Positions 15,329 through 20,943 of a DNA stretch of 38,124 bases are shown in pieces (position 1 is the first letter of the stretch; every line of letters begins with the position of its first letter). This DNA is from JAWLHJ01 sp040904945 (GTDB lineage: Bacteria > Gemmatimonadota > Gemmatimonadetes > Longimicrobiales > Gaopeijiaceae). The notes under the pieces were generated by a model. It had not been told where the DNA came from and made no database searches. It worked only from the letters and a program-made list of their open reading frames with translations. The stretch is taken from positions 1-38,124 of the forward strand of contig JBBDSM010000078.1 of assembly GCA_040904945.1 (NCBI GenBank). Direction: 5' to 3'. The translations under genes were made by a program, and so were the position numbers.

Positions 15329-17641
15329 GTGATCCGTCATGTCCGGCGGCCCGCGGACCGGTTCCGCGCGCTCGTATCCGATTGGACCGCCCGATTCGTG
15401 GCCACGCTGTCGACGCCTGGGCTGCTCGTCGCGACGCTCTTCTTCGCTGCCTCGCTCACGCCCAGCCTGCTTCCTCGCACCTGGGGCATGCAGGGGGTGC
15501 TCTCGGGCGTTTCCCTGGCCGCCGGGTACGGGCTCGGCGTGCTCGCGCGATCCGCATGGGGATACCTGGAACTCCCCGTACCGCGGCCGAAGGTCCAAAA
15601 GGTGGTGACCCTCGCGGCGGCCGTCTTCAGCGTGGCCACAGCGCTCCTGTTCCTCCGCACGGCGGCGGAGTGGCAGAACTCGATCCATGGCCTGATGGAG
15701 CTCGACCCGGTGGACAGCGCGCATCCGTTTCGCGTCGGTGCCATCGCCACGGTCGTGGGTGTGGGCCTCCTCGGATTCGGCCGGCTGTTCCGGCTCACGT
15801 TCCGGATCATTCAGCGGCGCCTCGACCGCTTCCTGCCCAGGCGTGTCGCGAACATGGCAGGCGGGCTCCTCGCCGTGCTCCTCTTCTGGTCGGTCGTGAA
15901 CGGCGTCCTCTTCGAGCGTTTCATCCGCGGATTGGATGCGTCCTTTCAGCAGCTCGATGCCTTGATCGAGCAGGACGTGGCCCCGCCTGAGGCGCCGTCA
16001 CGCACCGGGAGCGCAGCGTCGTTGATCGCCTGGGACGACTTGGGCCGCCGGGGCAGGGAGTTCGTGTCGATGGGTGCCGACGAGCGGGAGCTACGCACCT
16101 CCCTCCCGGACACGCTCGCGGCGGATGTGCGTCCCCCGATCCGCGTGTACGTCGGCCTCAACTCGGCCGAGTCGATCGAGGCGCGGGCCCGCCTGGCCCT
16201 CGCCGAGCTTCGTCGGGTGGACGCCTTCGACCGGTCGGTCCTGGTCATCGCCACGCCCACGGGCACGGGCTGGATCGACCCGAGCGCCATGGACGCGCTC
16301 GAGCATCTGCACGGGGGCGACGTCGCGACGGTGGCGGTCCAGTACTCCTACCTGCCGAGCTGGCTGTCTCTGCTGGCAGAACCGGAGTACGGGGTGGAGA
16401 CGTCGAGGGCGCTCTTCTCGGAGATCTACGGATACTGGACGGAGCTCCCCGACGATCGCCGGCCGGAGCTCTACCTCCACGGCCTGAGCCTCGGGGCGCT
16501 CAACTCCGAGCGTTCTGCGGACTTCTACGATGTCATCTCCGACCCGTTCTCTGGCGCTCTGTGGAGCGGCCCGACGTTCCGGAGCACGACCTGGCGCTCG
16601 CGGACGGAGCAGCGTGAGCCCGGATCACCCGCCTGGCTGCCGCGCTTCCGGGACGGCTCCGTCGTCCGCTTCACCAATCAAGACGAGGCGCTGGCGATAC
16701 CCGGTGCGGAGTGGGGTGCGGTCCGCATCGCCTACCTGCAGTACGCGAGCGATCCCATCACCTTCTTCGAGCAGCAGGCGCTCTACCGGGAGCCCGAGTG
16801 GATGAGCGGGCCCCGCGGTCCCGACGTCTCGCCGGAGCTCCGTTGGTATCCCGTGGTCACGATGCTCCAGCTGGCCGTGGACATGATGGCCGCGGACCAG
16901 TCGCCGCTGGGATACGGCCACGCCTACGCGCCGGAGCACTACGTCCACGCGTGGAGGGCCGTGACGGACCCTCCAGGGTGGTCCGAGCCCGAGATCGAGC
17001 GATTGAAGGAGCGGCTGCGCGAGCGGGCCGAGGCGCGTCAGAGCCCCCGTATGAGCCATTCCCCCAGCGTCCCGATCGCCGACATCATGAGCGCCCCACC
17101 GAGCGCCCACCCGAAGCTGTCGATCTTCAGTGAATCGCTGAGCGCGTCGGTGATCTTCAGCAGAATGGCGTTGATGATGACCCGCGTGATGAACGCGAGC
17201 AGCAACGCGATCCCCAGGGTTCCGATGGCGAAGACGGCGAAGAAGAGCCATCCCAAAAAGAAATTCAGGATGCCGAAGATGGCGGCCACCACGAACGCGC
17301 TCCCAAGGGACTTCAGGTGGAAACCGGGAAGAATCTGGGCCGTCACCCACATCGCGAACGAAAGGATGGCCCAGGAAAGGAGGAGGTTCATGGTGTGGCT
17401 CCGTGGTGCGGTGGGTGCGGCATCAGTGCCAATGCCCGTGCGCGGACGACCAGACGGCGCCCGGCCAGGGTGGATCGCCCGGTCCGCCACCGCCGCCGAG
17501 TACCATGTATCCCCCGGTGATGAGCGCGAGGGTCAGCGCGATCCCGATGATGAACTTCCAGGCCGGGTTGAGGCTCCCACGCGACTGCTTCTCCGCGCGT
17601 TCCTGCTCCCGACGCTTGCGGCGCAGATCTTTCTTCGATGA
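15329..17641 (+). CDS. Membrane-anchored alpha/beta-hydrolase (Abhydrolase_9-like) with an antisense-overlapping C-terminal extension
   Basis: The first 570 residues match the two-part Abhydrolase_9 family: an N-terminal domain with several transmembrane helices (LLVATLFFAASLTPSLLP, VQKVVTLAAAVFSVATALLFL, VGAIATVVGVGLLGF, AGGLLAVLLFWSVVNGVLF) and a hydrolase domain with the nucleophile elbow HGLSLG (Ser387). The family normally ends around residue 570 (HAWRAVTDPPGW then a helix). Here the frame has no stop there and continues about 200 codons to 17641, antisense across the holin-like gene and the small membrane-protein gene. The extension is low-complexity and unlike any domain, so it is probably not functional protein. 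Start is GTG 15329, without a clear ribosome binding site. Substrate unknown, perhaps an ester or lipid. Confidence 0.82.
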   Translation: MIRHVRRPADRFRALVSDWTARFVATLSTPGLLVATLFFAASLTPSLLPRTWGMQGVLSGVSLAAGYGLGVLARSAWGYLELPVPRPKVQKVVTLAAAVFSVATALLFLRTAAEWQNSIHGLMELDPVDSAHPFRVGAIATVVGVGLLGFGRLFRLTFRIIQRRLDRFLPRRVANMAGGLLAVLLFWSVVNGVLFERFIRGLDASFQQLDALIEQDVAPPEAPSRTGSAASLIAWDDLGRRGREFVSMGADERELRTSLPDTLAADVRPPIRVYVGLNSAESIEARARLALAELRRVDAFDRSVLVIATPTGTGWIDPSAMDALEHLHGGDVATVAVQYSYLPSWLSLLAEPEYGVETSRALFSEIYGYWTELPDDRRPELYLHGLSLGALNSERSADFYDVISDPFSGALWSGPTFRSTTWRSRTEQREPGSPAWLPRFRDGSVVRFTNQDEALAIPGAEWGAVRIAYLQYASDPITFFEQQALYREPEWMSGPRGPDVSPELRWYPVVTMLQLAVDMMAADQSPLGYGHAYAPEHYVHAWRAVTDPPGWSEPEIERLKERLRERAEARQSPRMSHSPSVPIADIMSAPPSAHPKLSIFSESLSASVIFSRMALMMTRVMNASSNAIPRVPMAKTAKKSHPKKKFRMPKMAATTNALPRDFRWKPGRIWAVTHIANERMAQERRRFMVWLRGAVGAASVPMPVRGRPDGARPGWIARSATAAEYHVSPGDEREGQRDPDDELPGRVEAPTRLLLRAFLLPTLAAQIFLR
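17038..17391 (-). CDS. Phage holin family (PF04020-like) membrane protein
   Basis: A 117-residue protein with four hydrophobic helices: LLLSWAILSFAMWVTAQIL, AFVVAAIFGILNFFLGWLFF, AIGTLGIALLLAFITRVIINAIL and, near the end, FGWALGGALMMSAIG. The PGF...LKS segment between helices 1 and 2 and the ILNFFLG motif are typical of the chromosomal phage-holin family 4 superfamily 2 proteins, which are widespread and not tied to prophages. GGAG precedes the ATG by about seven bases. Inner membrane; function unknown. The whole gene lies antisense to the 3' extension of the alpha/beta-hydrolase frame. Confidence 0.88.
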   Translation of the reverse strand: MNLLLSWAILSFAMWVTAQILPGFHLKSLGSAFVVAAIFGILNFFLGWLFFAVFAIGTLGIALLLAFITRVIINAILLKITDALSDSLKIDSFGWALGGALMMSAIGTLGEWLIRGL

Positions 17642-17644
17642 CAT
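17423..17644 (-). CDS. Small single-pass membrane protein ending in a VWSSAHGHWH motif
   Basis: Seventy-three residues: a highly charged N-terminus (KKDLRRKRREQERAEKQ), one transmembrane helix (residues 29-50, FIIGIALTLALITGGYMVLG), a Gly/Pro-rich linker and a C-terminal AVWSSAHGHWH. GAGGG lies about six bases before the ATG. Charge distribution puts the basic tail in the cytoplasm and the His/Trp end outside. I recall similar short proteins with an HGHWH ending but no function. The histidine cluster could bind metal; that is a guess. It precedes the holin-like gene by 31 bases in the same direction. Confidence 0.65.
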   Translation of the reverse strand: MSSKKDLRRKRREQERAEKQSRGSLNPAWKFIIGIALTLALITGGYMVLGGGGGPGDPPWPGAVWSSAHGHWH

Positions 17645-17719
17645 CGTGTCCCTCTGGAATGGGCAGGGGTCGTCACCATAGTCCGGCGTCCGGGCGCGGT
17701 TGTCAAAGCCATCGGGCCC

Positions 17720-18283
17720 TCACTCGCGCGTCGTCAGTCGCTCCACCTCGCGCAGGAGCTCGCCGACCGGCGGACGGTCGTCTCGACGCTGCGGTCTCGC
17801 GTATGCGATGGTCCCGTCCTCCGCGACGATGAAGTCGCCGCCGAGCTGCAGCGTGTCCGCTCCGCCGCCGCGCAGTCGCTCGCCGGAAAGGAGCAGCTTG
17901 GCGTAACGGAGCCACACCGCGGGGTCGAGCCATATCCGCCACCAAGGCGCGCGCTCGAGGCCCCACGCGTCGTAGGACGCTCGTTCAGGGTCGTAGGCCA
18001 CTGGGAACGCGAGAGCCACGTCGGCCACGAGCTTCTCCCGGATCTCCGAGGGCTCGTCGCAGGCGACGAAGATCACGTCGGCTCCCAGCTCTGCGATGCG
18101 ATCCTTCCGGTCGTGCATCTTCACGAGATGCGAGCGACAGATCAGTCAGCCCGCGTGCCTCAGGAAGGAGACGATGACGGGACGTCCGGGCTCAGGCGGC
18201 AGTTGTACACGGCCTCCGTCGAGCACGGGCAGATCGATTTCCGGCGCAGGGTCGCCGATTTCGGGCCCCTTCGAGCTGCTCAT
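17720..18283 (-). CDS. Selenocysteine-containing peroxiredoxin-like protein (AhpC-TSA_2/PRXL2 type, UxxC)
   Basis: Read through one in-frame TGA (18146-18148), the gene encodes 187 residues: EIGDPAPEIDLPVLDGG at the start, then the strand VIVSFLRHAG, then U46-L-I-C49-R-S-H, then the rest of a thioredoxin fold (VIFVACDEP, FPVAYDPER, LGGDFIVAEDGTIAYA). Related cysteine proteins read FLRHxGCPFCR at this place, so the TGA stands exactly where the first redox cysteine belongs. A stable hairpin follows the TGA. The ATG at 18283 overlaps the stop of DUF3179 (ATGA), so it is the last gene of a DUF2911-DUF3179 operon. It probably reduces peroxides or disulfides. Sec-containing relatives are known in animals as selenoprotein U. 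A normal gene finder would report only the piece from about 18124. Confidence 0.88.
18110..18145 (-). promoter_or_regulatory. Candidate bacterial SECIS element of the peroxiredoxin-like gene
   Basis: Directly after the TGA the minus-strand message can fold as GTCG-ctc-GCATCT-cgtga-AGATGC-a-CGAC: a perfect six-base-pair upper stem (18126-18131 with 18115-18120), a five-base apical loop CGTGA, and a four-base-pair lower stem. The loop begins 20 bases after the TGA and has a G among its first two bases, which fits the general spacing and loop rules for bacterial SECIS hairpins recognised by SelB. Seen by eye; no folding energy was calculated. Confidence 0.55.
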
Positions 18284-19419
18284 TCACTTCTCCAGAGGAA
18301 GGTGTCGGAATGGAAGGCGGCCCAGGCGAACCAGTAGGCCACGTACGCTTCGGGTACGGGATCGAGTCGTCGCCCTTCGAGTGGCCCCGACACGGCGAGC
18401 CCGTCGATACGCCAACGGCTGCCCGTGTCCGCGTCGACGATATCGCCGTTGCTGATCTCGAACGAAAGGGCTCGATCGTCGAGCGTGCGGAAATAGGCCA
18501 TGGCGGCCCTCGCGTCGCGATTCCAGAAGATGACGTGGGGACCGTCCGGCACCGCGGCGGCGGGACCGACCTCGTCCAGCCGGCCGAACGGATAGGCTGC
18601 GGCGCCCCGGTCATCGACGATCCCCAGCACCCGCTCCTTCGGAGGGCGTCGGACATCGATGTCGCCTTCGAGCGGGAAGAGGAGCTCCCGGCTGTGGGGC
18701 TCGTCGTACGGGCCGTAGGGATAGCGATGGTAGCTCCGCTCCCAACCGGTGTCGGAGGTCAGCACTCGCGTATGGGGCCAAAGCGCCTTCCAACCCGACC
18801 ATGTCGTCTCCAGCACCGGAAGCATCGTCAGCTCCGCTCCAGACCGGCTGCCGCAGCGGGCGGCGCGCTCCATCTGGGGCCACATCGACGCGTCGTCCGT
18901 GCGGTCGTACATCATCAGGTTGTTCAAGTACAGGAGGCCGGAGACCCCGAACTCGACGCCATCGAGAGGCTCACGGTCGAACATGAGGCTGGACCCGGTG
19001 AGCGGACAATGCGTGATCGCGACCCGCCGTCCACCGACCACGGCGTGCACGATCTCGTGCCACCAGAGGATGTTGAGGGGCACGGCCAGAGCGTCATTGT
19101 TCACGACGACGCCGATGACCCGGTCGTTCGGCCGGAGGTACCCGAGCCCCGACCCGTCCGGCGAGGTGGTCGGCGGATCCGTGAGCGAGGGGATCCCATC
19201 CCTCGGGGCCGCCCGGAAGACCAACCCTTCGTCGATGGTGCAAAACGAGTCCGAGGACGGCGCGTCGGGTCCGGAGCCGCCGTCTCCCGCGGGGTCGCTT
19301 GCCGTCGGCAGCCCGGAGTCGCAACCCGCCTGGACCAGCCATGCGGAGCCGCCGACGAGGAGTCCGGTGGTCGAGCGGAGGAACGTTCGTCGATCGAGTA
19401 GGGGAGGCCTCGACATCAT
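18280..19419 (-). CDS. DUF3179 lipoprotein (first paralogue)
   Basis: A 379-residue protein. The N-terminus has a twin-arginine-like DRRTFLRS followed by a hydrophobic stretch and a lipobox with cysteine 33 (VQAGC), so it is probably a Tat-exported lipoprotein. The body shows DUF3179 hallmarks: RDGIPSLTDPP, NDRVIGVVVN, VPLNILWWHEIVH, ITHCPLTGSS with a conserved cysteine, GLLYLNNLMMYDR and PPKERVLG. The molecular function of DUF3179 is not known. AAGGG stands upstream of ATG 19419; GTG 19425 and ATG 19416 are alternatives. It follows DUF2911 by ten bases and overlaps the selenocysteine peroxiredoxin-like gene by four. A paralogue lies at 33785-34900. Confidence 0.92.
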   Translation of the reverse strand: MMSRPPLLDRRTFLRSTTGLLVGGSAWLVQAGCDSGLPTASDPAGDGGSGPDAPSSDSFCTIDEGLVFRAAPRDGIPSLTDPPTTSPDGSGLGYLRPNDRVIGVVVNNDALAVPLNILWWHEIVHAVVGGRRVAITHCPLTGSSLMFDREPLDGVEFGVSGLLYLNNLMMYDRTDDASMWPQMERAARCGSRSGAELTMLPVLETTWSGWKALWPHTRVLTSDTGWERSYHRYPYGPYDEPHSRELLFPLEGDIDVRRPPKERVLGIVDDRGAAAYPFGRLDEVGPAAAVPDGPHVIFWNRDARAAMAYFRTLDDRALSFEISNGDIVDADTGSRWRIDGLAVSGPLEGRRLDPVPEAYVAYWFAWAAFHSDTFLWRSE

Positions 19420-19429
19420 GTGCACCCTT

Positions 19430-19966
19430 CTAGCCGGCCGGCCGGATGTCGAGCGGAATCATGAGCTCGCCCCAGTGAAACCGCAGCTGGGCCGAGTCGC
19501 GGTCGGCCATGGGGAAGTCGAACGACATGCTCTCCATGTGCGGTGCCGGCCGTGGCGTAACGTCCAGGCGGAGGGCGTCCTGGCCCTCCGGGTACGGGAT
19601 GTGGAAGACGTCGTGCGCTTCGCTGAAGATGAGCGTCCATTCCTCCGGGCGGGGAATCGCCCAGATGCTGTACTTGCCGGCGGGGAGGAGTGCGCCCTCG
19701 ATGAGGATGTCCTCGCTGATCTCGATGCGTGTCGCTTCGTTCGCTCCGGGATTCCAGATCGAGTCGTAGGGGACGAGCTCGCCGAAAAGGACGCGCCCGC
19801 GCGCCATGGGGCGTCCGTACACGACCCGAAGCTCCGTGGAGCCCATCCGCTGGGCCACTTCAGCGGGTTGGCTCCCGCGGTCCGAGCCGTCGGGGAGGCC
19901 TCCACAGGCCGAGAGCAGGGTGAGCGCCGCGAGGGTGGAGAGCAGGCTTCGGATGATGGGGCGCAT
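19430..19966 (-). CDS. DUF2911 lipoprotein
   Basis: A 178-residue protein with a lipoprotein signal (lipobox LLSAC, cysteine 21). The DUF2911 domain fills the rest: LRVVYGRPMARGRVLFGELVPYDSIWNPGANEAT, then LPAGKYSIWAIPRPEEWTLIF and a C-terminal strand LRFHWGELMIPLDI. The function of this family is unknown; it is common in Bacteroidota and Gemmatimonadota envelopes. The ATG at 19966 gives a clean signal peptide; a GTG at 19996 would add ten residues, and neither has a good ribosome binding site. It heads the minus-strand operon with DUF3179 and the selenoprotein, and is divergent from the AhpD-like selenoprotein gene. The 146 bases between them hold the shared promoter region, including a short GGAACC/GGTTCC hairpin (20003-20030). 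Confidence 0.9.
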   Translation of the reverse strand: MRPIIRSLLSTLAALTLLSACGGLPDGSDRGSQPAEVAQRMGSTELRVVYGRPMARGRVLFGELVPYDSIWNPGANEATRIEISEDILIEGALLPAGKYSIWAIPRPEEWTLIFSEAHDVFHIPYPEGQDALRLDVTPRPAPHMESMSFDFPMADRDSAQLRFHWGELMIPLDIRPAG

Positions 19967-20112
19967 GGGCAGGGCGGGTTCGAGGAGCTTCACCACATTG
20001 AGGGAACCGGCGTAGCGGCTCCCGGGTTCCTGACGCGAGGAGCGCCGCCGGACGTAATGCCGCGGGACGATGCGTCGCGGCGACCACGCCCGAACAGAAA
20101 GGAGACCCTGTC

Positions 20113-20712
20113 ATGGCCCACATTCCGTACGTCCCCTACGACGAGGCCGAGGGGTTGCTCGCGGAGCTCTATGCCCGATACGGGATGAGTCGGCGTGGGT
20201 GGGTGGACAACATCATCCGGATCCACTCCCTCAACCCGCGCTCCATGCGCGACCATGTGGATCTCTATGCGCACCTCATGCGCGGTCCGTCGCCGCTTAC
20301 GCGCGTCCAGCGCGAGATGATCGCTGTCACGGTGTCCGCCGAGAACGACTGCTTCTACTGAATCAACCATCACGGGGCGGGTCTCCGTACGTTGCTCGGG
20401 TCGGGCGAGCTGCCGAGGGCGCTTGCCCTGGATCACCAGTCCGCTGCTCTCGACGCCTCCGATCGGGCCATGCTCGACTACGCGGTGAAGCTCACGCGTG
20501 CACCGCACGCCGTCGGCGAGGCCGATATCGACCGTCTCCGGGACGCGGGCTTCGACGACACCGCGATCCTCGACATCTGTCAGGTGGCCTCCTACTACAA
20601 CTATGTGAATCGGATGGCCGACGGGCTCGGCGTCGAGCTGGAGGACGTGTGGAGCGACGAGGAGCTGGTCGTCACGCGGGAGGAGCTCGCACGACGGCCC
20701 GGTCGGCGCTGA
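20113..20712 (+). CDS. Selenocysteine-containing carboxymuconolactone decarboxylase/AhpD-like protein (CxxU)
   Basis: Read through the TGA at 20359-20361 the gene gives 199 residues with both halves of an AhpD-like protein. The first half ends in TVSAENDC80-F-Y-U83; the second continues I-N-H-H87-G-A-G, and then a conserved DASDRAMLDYAVKLTRAP helix and YYNYVNRMADGLGV. Known family members have E-N-x-C-x-x-C-x-x-x-H; E77, C80, position 83 and H87 line up, so Sec replaces the second cysteine, the attacking residue in mycobacterial AhpD. AGGAGA precedes the ATG by about eight bases. No start with a ribosome binding site exists after the TGA. It probably acts as a peroxidase or as a reductant for a peroxiredoxin. 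A standard annotation would show an 82-residue and a 106-residue fragment. Confidence 0.9.
20394..20410 (+). promoter_or_regulatory. Candidate bacterial SECIS hairpin of the AhpD-like gene
   Basis: GCTCG and CGAGC form a five-base-pair stem closing the seven-base loop GGTCGGG. The loop starts with GGU in RNA, like the G-rich apical loops of bacterial SECIS elements. It begins 37 bases after the TGA, at the far end of the usual spacing. The stem is short and this is GC-rich DNA, so the hairpin alone would be weak evidence. Confidence 0.45.
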
Positions 20713-20943
20713 CCCGCGATCGGCGGAAGCCCCTCCGGTCACGGTGGCCGCGCCCTCGATGTTCACTGGACCGAGCTTATGTGTGATGGACATAGGCACT
20801 CCTCGTGACGAGGCGTTCGGGATCCAGGCGGTGCGCAGCCGATCCGGGGTATGTATGCACGGGAACCGTATTCCCCGGCCGTCGGTTCCGGGAACGCGGC
20901 GACGCGTCGCTCCCATCCGTTCCTCTCAATGCTCCGCACACAC

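Noticed and set aside
17038..17391. Prophage remnant suggested by the holin family name
   Set aside because: This family is common on bacterial chromosomes and no other phage gene is nearby.
17720..18124. A 134-residue protein starting at GTG 18124
   Set aside because: It would start inside the thioredoxin fold, after the active site, and has no ribosome binding site. The true start overlaps the DUF3179 stop at 18283.
20392..20712. A separate short gene starting at TTG 20392 after the TGA
   Set aside because: No ribosome binding site, same frame as the upstream half, and it would lack the conserved HHGAG that follows the TGA. Selenocysteine read-through explains both halves.
20713..20943. 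A TPP or cobalamin riboswitch upstream of the TonB receptor
   Set aside because: The conserved core sequences (such as CTGAGA and ACCTGAT) are not present.
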